Shown: positions 45,377-58,500 of the stretch, piece by piece
Position numbering within the stretch: the stretch's first letter is position 1
How the letters are laid out: each line of letters opens with the position of its first letter
Assembly: GCA_016802295.1 (NCBI GenBank)
Contig: JAESIW010000137.1
Location: 4,102,031 to 4,166,030 of the forward strand
Reading direction: 5' to 3'
Length of the DNA stretch: 64,000 nt
Source of the DNA: Brachionus rotundiformis
Lineage: Eukaryota > Rotifera > Eurotatoria > Ploima > Brachionidae
Notes under the pieces: model-generated
Told to the model about the DNA's origin: nothing
Seen by the model: the letters and a program-made list of their open reading frames with translations, nothing else
Databases searched by the model: none
Position numbers and translations under genes: made by a program

Positions 45377-47003
45377 GAGCAAGCGTTTAATTTCACAGTC
45401 AGCAATTGCTCAATAAAAGATCCAATTTTATTTTTTAAAAATTAATAAAAATAAAAATAAGATAATGATTTCATGTTTTTTTTTATACTTTATTTTATCA
45501 TTTTATAAATATTTATTTTTAATCGTTTTTGATTATTTTTTTTTGTTTTATTTTTGATTGAAATTATTTTTGTTTTATTGATATATAATAAAATATTTTA
45601 TGGTTGTAATTATTGGTTCCTAATTTGATATAAAGTGAATAGATTTAGAATGTTTTTTTTTGATGACTTTATGTTTTATTCATAGAGTTATTTAGATTCA
45701 ATTTTTTATTTTTTAAATTTTAGAATTATGCAAATTTTAAATCAAGGTTTAAATTGCGTAGTAGGATTAATTAAAATTTTATGAGCTTTATTTTAAATTT
45801 TAAATTGGACTTAGTAAAATAGATTTTGTTGTCATGGATACTTAGGGGTGCATTTGTGAGATTGGCTCTATATTTGCTTTTAATTAGATAAATTAAAAGA
45901 TTATTTTTTAGGTTTAAATTGCCAATGAAACTATTTTGGAATTTAAATTAGCAAATTTTTTTAACATAATCTAAAAAATGTTTATTGCGAACAAAAAAAA
46001 TTTAAAAAATCCGGATCTAATCTTCATTTATTTTTCATGTTTTTTTTAAGCTTAAGAAATTGAAATGAATTTTTTTTTCGTGAAAAAAAATTAATTTTTC
46101 TAATCCAACTTTTGAATAATATTTGAAAAAATATCAAATTTTAATTACTATTTTTTTGTAATTGGCAAATAAAAAATTTATCAGCATAAGGATATTATTT
46201 TTTTTTGTTCTCATTAAAAGTTGCATCTTAATTTGATGAACATTTTTGCTTGTTAAAAATCTAATTACATGATATAATTTTAACATACTTAAATTAAATG
46301 AAATTAAAAAATAAATAATTTTAAATCTTGATATAGAAAAAATTGTCAAAATTACTAAATTGCTAGAAACATCGAAAATAAATGACTAATTTTTGATATT
46401 TTTAAAATTTTCATTAAAAGATAGATTTTTCTTATTAATCGTATTTTTAGTTAATAAAATATTTATAAAAGAAAATATTGACTTAAATCTCAATATTTAT
46501 TTGAATAAGTTTGAGGCAAAGAAAAAAGAAGAATAAATATTGTAATTTTATTAGTGATTAAAAAAAGGAATCATTGATAAATTATTAGTTAATCTCTATT
46601 AATCCACAATTAGCTGAATTTTGGACTAATCTTCTCTCCAAAATTATCTATATTAAATAAAAACCATTCAGTTGCTTTCAAGTAATTAAATCAAACAAAT
46701 ATTGGAAATAAAAATCTTATCATAATCCTCACGTAATATTTATAAAATTTTCAATAAATTTATGATACTAATTTTCAAGAGTTTCTTTAATTAAAAAATT
46801 TAGCTATTTAGTAGCTAAAATATAAAATATAATTAATAAATATTTGAAAATTAGTGTCAAAAATATAAGACTAATCTAATATTGATTTTATTACATTTAG
46901 TAATAATACTTATGAAAACTTTTTTATTCTTTTTCAAAAAAAATTAACTCTAAGTCTATTTATTAAATAAAATGTTATTAAATTTTGAAATCAACACTAA
47001 CAA
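45377..47003. other. intergenic, A-T rich
   Basis: 3' flank of the forkhead gene and 3' side of SURF1. No gene, RNA or repeat recognised. Confidence 0.5.
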
Positions 47004-47828
47004 TTAAGGTAATATCTTTGTAAAAAACTTTAACCAAATAAAAAAACTAATCAATGAAAGACTAAACCATGTAAATATGTAATTGAGATGATCATTTTTG
47101 AGATCCACTTGAGTCTGTGTCGGTATTGGTTCTGACGGAAGACCAAAGGGTTTTATTTGATCCAAAAAAATTGCCTCAGTGCCAAGTTCTTGAGACATTT
47201 CCTTCAAATTTCTAATGTGCCACTCGTTGGGAGGTTTATTAAGATGAGAAATTTGACATTTGGGCTCGTCAGATCTCAGAAAACCTGCTAATTCTACCTG
47301 ATCCTCAATGTGGAATTTAGAACGAGATAATACCGAAAAATCCGTATAAGGAATAAAACCTCGATTTATTAGAATTAATTTATTTGTGTCCTCACTTAAA
47401 ACAAACGGTGTTATAAGGTATCCACCCGGTAATTTAGACTCAAACGTAACATCAAATCGGGTGGTTAGCAGAATTTCTTTACTATTCAAAAAGTATCCTT
47501 TAACTCTGAAAGGCTTATATTGATTTTCGTTTACAAAAGTATCCAAATCTGGTACACTTATGGGTAAATTAGTTGGTTCCGTATTCATACGATCCTCATA
47601 GGTCTTTATGAGATTTATTTTTTCTCTTCTCTTTTTTATTTGCCAAACACCTAAGGCAAATGTGGTAACAGGAATGGTGAAAAACAAAAAAGATCCAAAC
47701 TGTCCGCTGGATTGGTCATTTTTTTTATCAGATTCAGAGTTTTTAGATCTTAATGGGTCAGTCGATGTGCTAAGTTTAAAAACTTGCCGTCCAAGTTGAA
47801 AACTTTTAAATTTTTGAATACTGTACAT
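47004..47828 (-). CDS. SURF1: SURF1, cytochrome c oxidase assembly factor
   Basis: An inner mitochondrial membrane protein needed for early assembly of complex IV (Shy1 in yeast). 274 aa, no introns (human 300). Basic presequence (MYSIQKFKSFQLGRQVFKLS), first membrane helix about 46-62 followed by the family motif GVWQIKKRREK, a central intermembrane-space domain (NQYKPFRVKGYF, PGGYLITPFVL, LILINRGFIP, PPNEWHIRNL), second helix about 250-267, all in SURF1 order and spacing. Confidence 0.92.
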   Translation of the reverse strand: MYSIQKFKSFQLGRQVFKLSTSTDPLRSKNSESDKKNDQSSGQFGSFLFFTIPVTTFALGVWQIKKRREKINLIKTYEDRMNTEPTNLPISVPDLDTFVNENQYKPFRVKGYFLNSKEILLTTRFDVTFESKLPGGYLITPFVLSEDTNKLILINRGFIPYTDFSVLSRSKFHIEDQVELAGFLRSDEPKCQISHLNKPPNEWHIRNLKEMSQELGTEAIFLDQIKPFGLPSEPIPTQTQVDLKNDHLNYIFTWFSLSLISFFIWLKFFTKILP

Positions 47829-50315
47829 TAATTAAATACTTTTTTAGTAAGATATAATTTAAATAAAATTTTAAATTTAAATTTATTATGTTCAAAGCTT
47901 TTGCATTCATTTGAATACATAATATCAATAAATCAGTCTCAGATTCAACTTATTAAAATTTTTGTTTTTTTATTTTATTTTATCATGCATTTAATATGAA
48001 GTTATAAATGGAATAAAGTTTTAAATATTTAAAATTTCAGCATTAATTTTGAAACCAAATACACAAAAATAATGCCAAGTTGATTTTTTAATATCTAGGA
48101 TGAATTGAATTGATCAAATATAATTAAGACCATGTAAATATTATTTTATTCATAAAATAAATTGAAACATGATACAGTAAAACTCTTTTTAACTTAGGTA
48201 GCTTGATAGTTCTTAAATTTAAAATCGATAGGATTATGTTATAAATTAAAACTCTCCTAACGAAAACTTTTTCCCAATTAATTTTCGATTTAATGTTGCG
48301 TCCTTCCTTTTATTTATTTTTATTTGCGTAAAAATTTTAAATAAAAGAGAAAATTCTTTAATTCAATTTTATTAAATCTATATTAAAATTATAATTGACT
48401 AAAATAAATCAATTATTTGATTTAACATACTTGAAAAAAATTTATCAAAAAATGATCCTACCAAATTTAAAAATTATCTGTAAATCTCAATCAAAATAAA
48501 GAAGCAAATATTAGAAATCAATAAAAATAGCACCAAAAATTCTTATCGTAAAGTTAAGGTTGCATATAAATGGTTCTATTTGTATATTTATTATTAGATT
48601 TATTTATTTATCTAATAAATCAACAAATAAAGCAACATAAAATTTTACCATCAATCATTTCCTAGAATACATTCAATAAAAGAATAAAAGTTAAATAATT
48701 TGAAAGCAATTATTATTCAAATTTGATTGATGAGATATTTAAATTCTCCGTTTATTCGGTGATACCAAGCTTCTTTTTATATAATATAAAGTTATTTTAA
48801 CCAATTTTCAAAAAAAATCGAGTTTTAAAAATTCAAAATATCAAATTTAAGCTTTTTTAGACAATTTTAATAATCAATATCTATTTATTAGACTGTTCTG
48901 TTGATTTTATAACCTAAGTACAAAGTTAAGCAAGCATTTGTGGAATAATAAATAGATAAAAATAAAAGATACTAGAGGGGTTTCGATTCTATTTTTAAAC
49001 AGTTTATATACCTTATTTGACCTATATGCAAATTTTTATGTTTAAACAAAATAATAAGTTATAAAAAATAAGGCAAATTTGAAATTTAAATTTAATTTAA
49101 GATTTTATAAGATCTCAATTTAATAGTTTGAATAAAAGACAAACAAACAGTTTTAGATATTTATTAAGACCAAAAATACATCTCAAGCTATCTTCAATTA
49201 AAATTATTTATTTTAGCTTTTGAATCATTAATTTAAATTTTACTATTTTTTCTATTATTGTTTTTATTTTACTATTTTCATAAAATTATCAGGCGAATAT
49301 ATTTTTAAATTAATAATAAAGTAAAATACACAAAATATAAATTTAATTTTTTCAAAATAAATTATAGATAAAAATTTGATAGAGTTGGATAAAAAGTTAA
49401 TTTAAAATTTATTTTTGGCAAACTAATTGAAAAAAAACTACTGGAACCAAATATGGAAATTTTGCTATGAATTGATAAAAAGGTTCAACTTTTAATTCCA
49501 CTAAATGAAAAAATAAAACAAAATTAGACAATTAACTGCTAGTGATGTCTAATTTTTAGATTTAAATTAATGGATAAAATTAATAAATTAAAGATATCAA
49601 AAATTAAGTTTAAGTAGAAAAATCTGGAACATATCGACTTTTTAAATTTTTTATTGTTAGATTATTTAAAAAAAATTATAATCATTAATACTTAATTTTT
49701 AAAGAAGTTTTTTAAGAATAGTAAAAAGCATCTTGAAGATTTAAATAAAAAATCAAATATAAGTATTAAATAATAAATTTATATTCATTAAATGAATTAT
49801 CTAATTATATTTGATTAATAGAGAGCAAAAATATTGATAATTTTTCTTGATTGAAACAACCTTGAGTTATTAGGAATTCCAACTAGTTTATTATAAAATT
49901 GTTTATATATATATAACTTGAAAAATTGGGTGTATTTATCGTATTTTATCTCTTTTTAAAGATCAAGATAAATTAAAAGCTTTAAGAAAAAGATATATTG
50001 CTTAATATTGGCATGGCCATAATTGCTGGTGCTTACTCAGCAAAATTAAAATAAATACGCAAAAATTTCACTTAATCTTTAGACTCTCAGCTTATTAACC
50101 ATCGCATACTAATAAATTATAAAGTAAAAATACACAATAAATTGATATAAAATACGCTAAAATCTTAAATATCATTCGATATAAGCGTTATTTTTATTCA
50201 ATTCAGTCTAAATTAAACCCCTAGTTTCTCTGTTATCAGATCTTGATAAATACCACTAGCATTTTCAATTTTTCTTTTAATCTTATTTAAACCTAAAATT
50301 ATTAATAGTAAAAAG
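47829..50315. other. long AT-rich intergenic stretch
   Basis: About 2.5 kb between SURF1 and the EF-hand gene, which diverge from it. No gene, structured RNA or repeat that I can support; TATATATATA occurs near 49906. Confidence 0.5.
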
Positions 50316-50953
50316 ATGCCTAGAGATCATATTCAAAATCAAACTTTGGACAAAAAGCTCAGAAAATGGTACAGCTTAACTTTGGGTAAAATAACTAAGA
50401 ATTGAGTGAATTTTTTTTTAAATTTAGTTTTCTTTATAATTAAGATAATAACAATGACGGCATAATTTCATGGGAAGATTTTTTGGCCGCTGCTGAGGTT
50501 ATTTTGCCAAAAGCAGAAGCTGAAAAAAATGGACGCTTAAGAATAGTGAGAAGAAGAATTGAGCAAGATTTTCAGAAATATTTCTGGGACTTGTGCGAGG
50601 TTGGTGATGCTAACCAAGACGGTGTAATCGACCTGGACGAATGGTTAGATGTAATGAATGACATTGTTCTGCACCTAAAAGAAATTGGAAATTTACCAAC
50701 TTGGTTCGAAAGTCTTTACAAATACACGTTTAGGGCGAATGAATTTTTGGATGACAAAAACGTCTCAAAAGATGAATTTATAGCTATGCTATCTATATGG
50801 GATATCAATAGTGAAGCTATTGGAAAAGCGTTTGACTTTATTACTGAAAATGGTACAAAGAAAATGGACTACAATTTATTTATAGAATTCATTAAGAAAT
50901 TTTTGGCAAGTGAAGAACAAGGCCATGTTCTTAACATGGGGTTAGATGCGTAG
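50316..50953 (+). CDS. EF-hand protein of the sarcoplasmic calcium-binding/calexcitin type
   Basis: Two exons, 50316-50385 and 50445-50953 (intron 59 nt, phase 1), 192 aa, the usual length of invertebrate SCPs. The acceptor after TAATTAAG was chosen because it rebuilds the first calcium loop. EF1 loop DNNNDGIISWED (about 24-35) and EF2 loop DANQDGVIDLDE are complete with Asp at 1, Asp at 5, Gly at 6 and an acidic residue at 12. The third (RANEFLDDKNVSKDEF) and fourth (TENGTKKMDYNLF) loops are degenerate, so probably two ions are bound. It would buffer cytosolic calcium in muscle or neurons. Calexcitin is the other name possible. Confidence 0.82.
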
Positions 50954-51099
50954 AAATTATCTAAAATTAATTTTTATTTTTTAATTTTTAATTTTATAAT
51001 TGAATAGAATAAAATTTACAATATGTATAATTTATCATTTATTCTAGTAGTAGTTGTAGTAGTAGTTTAAACTGCAGCTTATAGAGCTGTAGCAGTCGC

Positions 51100-52003
51100 T
51101 TATATTTGTTTTGCCACCCAACTATCAAGCTTCGCTTTAAAACTACTTAGATTCTTTGCTTTTACTCCACCATTCGGGAGTTTATTCCATCCATTCACAC
51201 TCGTAAGACGATTTTTTATTCTTTCATGAGTTAGACAATATCTATTTCTTCTCAATTCATATCTTTGACTATCAGTTTTGATAATTGATTTCTTTTTTAA
51301 ATTTAATTTCTTCATTTTTGTTTACCAATTTGTACACTTGAATTAGTTCACTTCTTAATCTCCTTGTACTCAAATTAGTTAAATCTAGTCTCAACAAGCA
51401 TTGTTGATAATCTAAGCCACCCAATTTTGGGATCAACTTAGTTGCTCTTCTTTGAACTATCTCAAGTTCATTCTTATTTTTTTCTAAATAAGGACTCCAT
51501 CCACTTGAACAAAACAATAATTTGATAGTCTCGCTACAGGGATACTTAAATGCTTTCTTAATTAAATCCAACATGTAGCATTTTAGACTTGCGTATCCCA
51601 TTTTAGATTACTCTGATTGGAGGCTATAAATCGAGTTGGAAATTTCAATTTTTGATATTATCTTTGTGTCATCAGCAAAAGCTTCACAATGGTTTTGGAC
51701 ATTATTCAACATAGTGTTTATATATATAATATAAAAGATAGGACTTGGCACTGAACCTCGTAGAAATCCACTGTTAACTTTTACCCAATTTGAGCTGATA
51801 TTTCCTAAAACTACTCTTTGTGAGCGCTTTGAAAGAAAATCTTTTATCCAATTTATTAGGCCTTCACCAATCTCAAAAAATATTAGTTTATACAGACGCT
51901 TTCTATAAGAGACTTTATCGAAAGCCTTTTTGAAATCTTTGTAAATGATGTCAACCGATAAACCAGTTGATATCGTTTCGAAAATAAAATCTAAAGTTTC
52001 CAA
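51100..52003 (-). mobile_element. non-LTR retrotransposon RT, minus strand, degenerate
   Basis: Three consecutive frames, 51608-52003, 51272-51601 and 51100-51315, form the polymerase and thumb of a jockey/CR1-like ORF2: DFKKAFDKVSYRKRLYKL, NSGFLRGSVPSPIFYI, the catalytic box EAFADDTKII, ELEIVQRRATKLIPKL, LRLDLTNLSTRRLRSELIQV and NRLTSVNGWNKLPNGGVKA. Stops and shifts between frames and missing N-terminus and endonuclease show it is inactive. A (TAG)n/(TAC)n-like run near 51045-51070 may be its 3' tail region. Confidence 0.8.
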
Positions 52004-52534
52004 TTAATTTGTCTGACATGAATTTTTTGGGAAGAAATCGTACTGTGATGTGGATATACTCTAATAAATATTCATGTCATATATAGTTATTTAAGGCATG
52101 AAAAAATTGAAAATTTAAAAAAATTTGATTTTTAATCAACTTAATAATATACCTTAATGAGTGTAAATAAATGAGTGTATAAAATTAAGACAAAATTAAT
52201 TTTATCTATTTTTGAATAATAACAGTATCTTTATAATGTAAACAATTAAAATCAATTAAGAAACTTAAACCATTGAAACATATAATATTCGGTCGATCGT
52301 TGACATTTTTAACCTTTAGATCCAAATAGCACAGACACCTTTTCGAACATATAACTATGTGATGAAATAATGCTAAGTCTGATAGAATAATTTTTAGAAA
52401 AAGCTGCTTTGCAGGTAAATTGCCATAAAACTTCTCTACAATTTTATAACACCAAAATAAGAATAAATTTTAAAATTAAATGTATTTTTTATTAATTTAC
52501 ATCTTTTTTAAAAAAATTAAAAAATGTTTCCAAT

Positions 52535-55500
52535 TTAAAATGAAATTTCAAGCCATTGTAACATCTCAAAATAGGAAAAAACAAAAGCCCGAGATATTTG
52601 TTGAGCAAAATCGAACATCTTTGACTCCAGCTTTAGAAAATTAATGTATTCAATTCTTTTTTGTAATGCCAATCTTTCTCTTAATTTCTGAATTGCCAAA
52701 TTCTTTGCTTCACTCAGCGCATCCTGAAGCTCTTGCTGACGTAGTCTTTAAGATAAAAATAAAAAAAAAACTTAAAAGAAATTATCAAAATTTACTCATG
52801 ATACTGCTCGGTAAGCTTGGTTAACACTTTGCGTTCTTCCTCAGTCATACTTTCCAGCAACTTTGTCTTTTCTTCTTCAGACAGCTTATTAAAAGCTCGA
52901 ACAAAATCAATTTGTTCTTCAGTCACTAGTTTTTTTTTTAAATCAATTAATTAAAGCTAAATTAAAATTTAAAAAAATATACAATTAGACTGCGGATTTT
53001 CCGGATCAAGAACAACATTTTTGAGAATATTGTCCTTATTATTTTGCAACCAGTCAAAGCTTCGTTTTACTTCCTCTTTTTCCTCAGTTTCTTTATTATT
53101 TTTAATTTGTTTACGTTTCTCAATCAGACGCCGCTTCATGACAGACCTTTCTTCACCACTCAAGCCTTCCAACTCTTTTTCATCATCGCTATTCAATAAA
53201 TCTTCGCCTTCATCTTGGCAAATAAAGTTTTAATCTAACCAAAATTTTTTTACACTTTCTTACTTCTTATTCTTTCTATATCAGCAAGAACTTTGGCTTT
53301 AAACTCCTCGGGTAGATCACTGTTCTCCAACCACTTCTCTAGTTCATCAGCACCCATTTTTTTCATCAACTGCTTCATTATTTCTTCTCTGGTCTCATCG
53401 TTTGAGTCTGTCAAATTCTTAAACACTTCTTTTATGATCTTTTCCTTTACATTCCCACTCAAGTTGTTGATATTCTTGGCCAAATCTTTGAGCATGTCCT
53501 TCTTTACATTCTCCGGCATATACTCCAAGTTATCGACCAAGTCCATAATGGCCTTTTCCATGACTTTTTTGTCCTTTATCAGGCCCGGTTTAGAAACCAG
53601 CTCTTTTAGAAGATCCTTTTTAACATCGGGATCCATATTGTCCATATTATTAAGCATGTCCTTAACAGCTTTGTTCTTAAGATCTTCAGGCAGTAAGTCC
53701 AAATTTTCAACAAATTTCTGCAAAGCCTCTGGAGCAAGATTTTTAATATTGTCGACCACTTTTTGCAAAAGATCTTTTGGCAAATTTTTTGGATTTTTCA
53801 TCATCTGGTCTAGAACTTTTCCACTTATATCTCCTTTTTCAATGGAATTTTTCAACTCATTCAAAACGTGTGACTTTATCTCATCTGGTAGATCATCAAT
53901 TTGCTTCACTAGCTCGTTCATTATTGAATCAGGCACTGTTTCACCAGGTTTAAGCTTTTGCATTACATCTTTCAGAATTTTGGTTCTTTGCTCTTCGTCT
54001 AAATCTTTTGAATTCTTAACTATTTCACTAAGAACTTCATTTTTAATCTTTTTTTTAAACTCGTTGTCCGAGCCGTCATCTTCAACTTTGTCCAAAATGT
54101 TCTGCAAAAGAGAGTTTTTTTGATCTGAGCTCAAATTGTTCATATTTTCGATCAAAGTTTTGAAAGTCTCCTGTTTTAACTCATCTGGCAATGAGTCCAA
54201 GTTGTTTAAAATTGTCTTGAATATTTCCTCCTTTTTCTCAGCAGACAGATTGTCTAAATTTTTGGCTATTTCATTCAATGCTTTTTGTTTAAGCTCATCT
54301 GGTAAGGCATCCAGATTATCTAGCAAGTTCTCAATCATTTTTTGCTTTAGATCAGAATCTAGCAAGTCTGTGTTTTTCATCAAATCTCCCAAAACTTTAT
54401 CCGCCACATCTGGCGGTAACTCTTAAAAATAAAATAAAACCATTTTTCATGTTGGCACTTTTAAATTTTAAGCTTTTTTCAAAATTTTTTTTTAAATAGA
54501 ATCTAATGATTCAATTATATTTCTATTTTGTGGCAAAAATATCATAAAGGGATCTTTTTAAAACTGTTGACCATGAAATTTTTAATAAAAAAATTATTTT
54601 TTATCTAACAACAATTAGTTTCTAAACTGTTTAATTACCTTTAATATTTTCAATAAGATCCTTTAGTAAATTGTTTTTGGTTTCTTGGTCCAAATCCTCG
54701 GCATTCTTTATCAAAAGTCCAATAATTTGCTGCCTAGTTTCATCGCTCAGATTGTCAGCATGCTTCAACAAATCCTTTAAGTACTGATTTTTTTCCTCAG
54801 CAGTCATATTTTCAGTTTCTTTGATCAAATCATCCGTTTTAAGCGTACTAAGTATATCTTTCATTACTTTATCTCTAAGACTTTCATCTTGGATCAAACT
54901 TGGATTTGCCAACAACTCTTTGAGAAGTTCTTGTTTGACTCCAGAGTCCATTTCGTCCAAATTATTGACCATCTTGCCGATAATTTCTTGCTTAAACTCA
55001 TCAGGGAGCTTGTCTAAGTTTTTTACAAGTTCTTTGAAGGTTTCGCTCTCCATTTTATCTGTGTTCTTGACAATGGCAGCCAAAATCTCTGGCGCCAAAT
55101 CATCCGAATTCTTGAGCAATTCTGACAAAACATGGCTATCCAAATTTCCACGCTCTAAATTTTTGGTCACTTCTGTCATCACTTTAGACTTAATTGAATC
55201 GGGCAAATTGTACATTTGCTTGACAAGTTCTTCCAAAACAGTTGGAGGCACATCGCCACTTTCTTCTGCAGTAATCTTGTCCAATACTTGATGCAAAATT
55301 TTATTTCGAGTTTCTTCATCCAGATTTTGTGAGTTTTTCAGCATTTCTTTGAGGACTTGATTTCTCAATTCCTGCGTAGCATTATTTATGCCACCAGTTT
55401 CTTCGACCTTATTTAAAATATCCTGTAAGAGATTGTTCTTGGTCTCAGATGACAAATTATCCATATTTTTCATCAGTTCCATTAGAGCTTGCTCTTTTAA

Positions 55501-58500
55501 ATCTTCTGGCAAGTCATTCAAATCATGAATCAAATTTTTTATCATTTGTTCTTTGAGTTCAGTTTGGATGCCATCCGTGGACTTCATAATATCGCTTAAG
55601 ACTTTTTTGGCCACGTTTGGTGGCAATTCATTGACCAAATTAACCATCAAATCTTTAAGAAAATTTTCCTTAGCCTCACCACTCAGGTTCTCAGCGTTCT
55701 TTATCATTTCATCAATTAGTTTTTGGCGCAATTCATCGTTCATTTTACCACCACCAGTCTTCAGCAAGTCCTGCAGATATCTATTCTTCGCCTCAGGGGT
55801 CATGTTGTCTACTAGTCGCAAAATATCGTCTAATTTTTCCTCGCCAACCTTTTGTTTTGTGGTCATTTTGAGCACTTGCTTACCATCAGCATCTGTGACT
55901 AGTTCATAAACCGTATCTCCAATGGTTATATTTCTGGCACCATTCTTAAGTCGCATTATTTGATTGCCATTTTCATCTGTGTAAAATTCAATCATATCTT
56001 CGGCTCCATCCGGTATTCCAAGCTTTTTGGCAACATCTTGCCGAAGTTTAACCTTTCTTTCGCCTGTTATAGGATCGATAAATACGTCAAAGTCTTCATT
56101 ACTCAAAAATTTTTCTGTGACAACCGCTTCAAAAGCAAATAATTAGACTTTAAAAAAAATTTTTTTCAAAGCTTTAAGTAAAACATATTGTAAAAAAATG
56201 AAGAAAAATAATCTTTTAATGGCCGATATAAGATCTTGGCAACTTTCTCATAAATATTTGTATGATTTAAGATACTTAATATCGTTGTATAATTGAATTA
56301 AATTAAATAAGGTGGGTGACTGGGTCCATGAAGAAAAATATTTGATAAATTGATAAATTTGGTCTATGAAGAAGGCTTGAAAATTTAATCTAATTAGGAA
56401 AAAAAATAAGAACTAATTTTTATTTATAAAAACTTTGATAAAATTGATATTAAATCTTGGTTCATGTGTCAAAGAATTATGGAACAAAAATTCACGCCTA
56501 TGGTTCGGAAAAATACTTAAAATTTTTACAAATCGGTTAATAAATTAAAAAAGCTGGCAAAGAAATGGTTAAAAAGATAATTAAATTGAATCTAAAAATA
56601 TTACTTAAAGTTTTTAAGTAAAGAATAATCCATCCGATTAATCTTTATTCCTATATAATAATATTAAAATCAATATTCATTTGGATAGGTTTAGTGAATT
56701 TCAAAAACAAACAGGACAAAAATTCGTCCTATTTTGATCAATTAAAATTTAGAGAAAAAAATATATTTAAAAAAATACTTCAACATACTTTTTAGAATCT
56801 TTTTTACCAAAAATAAAACTTTATTTTTTTTTTTAGGTCAACAAAACCAATAATCAATTTAAGTCGTATTCATACTTTTTGTCTTTTATCTACATCAGAA
56901 AAATTATTTTAGGTAAAAGAATGCAACAAAGTATTTTTATGTTGCAGTATTTTTTTTAATATATTTTTTTCTCTAAATTTTAATTCACTATACCATTTTG
57001 CATATAATTTTTTCAAACTCTTGATTAATTAAATTCATTTTAACATTAATTTATTTAGTTCTTTTCTAAATTGATTAAAAAATGTTTTTTTATCATTTTT
57101 TACTATGTGAGTAATAAAAATCATTTTTAATTGGTGATAATTAGAAAGAACAGAAGGAAAAGTAAATTTTAAACTAAAAAGGAAAAAATATTGAAAGGTC
57201 CTAGGTTAAAACTAAATTAACCCAAGAATTTTTAAATTTTAGATTTTTAGCAAAAATACTTATCAATTAAAATAATTGACTTTTGGTAAAGATCATAGAG
57301 CAATCCCTTTTTTATGCTCTCAAAATCCATGGTTATGTTTTACCAATTTGGTTACTTAAAGATAGAGTCTTTTTTGTAGTTTCAAATGATAAACTTGTGT
57401 GGTTATCTTGGAATTTTAAAGATAAAAATTACGAATCAAAATATAAGCTCAATTTATCTATCGGTGACCAAAAGGTCCCACTAGATCCGTTCCCAACCTT
57501 TCTTGGCATCAAATTTGATCCAAAACTCAACTTCAAAAAACATCTTGAAGATGTACGACGTAAAATTATGCCTAAAATTAACTTAATTCGTAAGATAAAA
57601 GGTCTAAAACTCTACAACTCTACTTTTTTATGCAAAATAATATTTAGAAACTATATCCGATCTCAAACTGACTACTTATTCATCCCACTTTCAAGTTCAA
57701 CTCAAAAAATTATCAATGATGCACAAAAAATGCAAAACAAAATACTCAGGCATATCAAATACTTCCCACTGAAAACTAAGATCAATACCATCCATAAGAG
57801 TCTAAATATTGACATGATATCAACTAGATCTGAACAACTGTTGAATAAATTCCTTCAAAAACGAGTGGATCACCAGCAACTATTAGAAGATTTAAATGAC
57901 TACTTGACAAACTCTCCTGTTCCAAACAATAAGTTCAAGAACTTATTTGAAAATTTTAAAAATACAATTATCTAGTTAATCGTATAACCTTTAGCCACCT
58001 ATCAACTTTATATTTTATAAATTAAATTTATATTATGTTGTTCTGCTTTAATCATTTTTGTGCTCTGATGTCTACATAAAGTTTTCTCTTTTCTTTAAAA
58101 TTTAATTCAATATTTTAAACGTTAGGCTAAAAAGAAGGACTATGATCCATTCTGAGTGGCCTGAGGACTTCCTCAAATAATATTTTAAATAAATAAAAAT
58201 AAAGATAAAAATTGACAATACTTCTAATGACTTTGGCTTGTTCTTTGAGAAAAGCTGATTTTATTCTAAGACTCTCTTTGCCAGTAATGGGATCAATGAA
58301 GACCTCGAATGCTCTAGCCGGAAGCTCTAGCAACTTCATGAGCATGTCATCATCAATTTCAACATTTTCCAAGTCTTTTCGTTTCACTGGCAAAAAAATT
58401 CACTAATTTTTTTAATTATCTAAATCTAAAAAAATACTTGTTTTGGCTAGAACTTGTTTAAAAATATTCTTGTACTCATCAAGAACTTCTTTGCTTATCT

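Noticed and set aside
53293..56142. Long + strand frames (up to 276 residues) opposite the helical-repeat exons
   Set aside because: They are antisense shadows of a Lys/Glu/Leu-rich repeat gene, rich in Ser/Phe/Leu, with no domain; the minus-strand frames continue through proper splice sites.
57283..57975. Host gene nested in intron 14 of the giant gene
   Set aside because: The frame has reverse transcriptase boxes, so it is a retroelement fragment.
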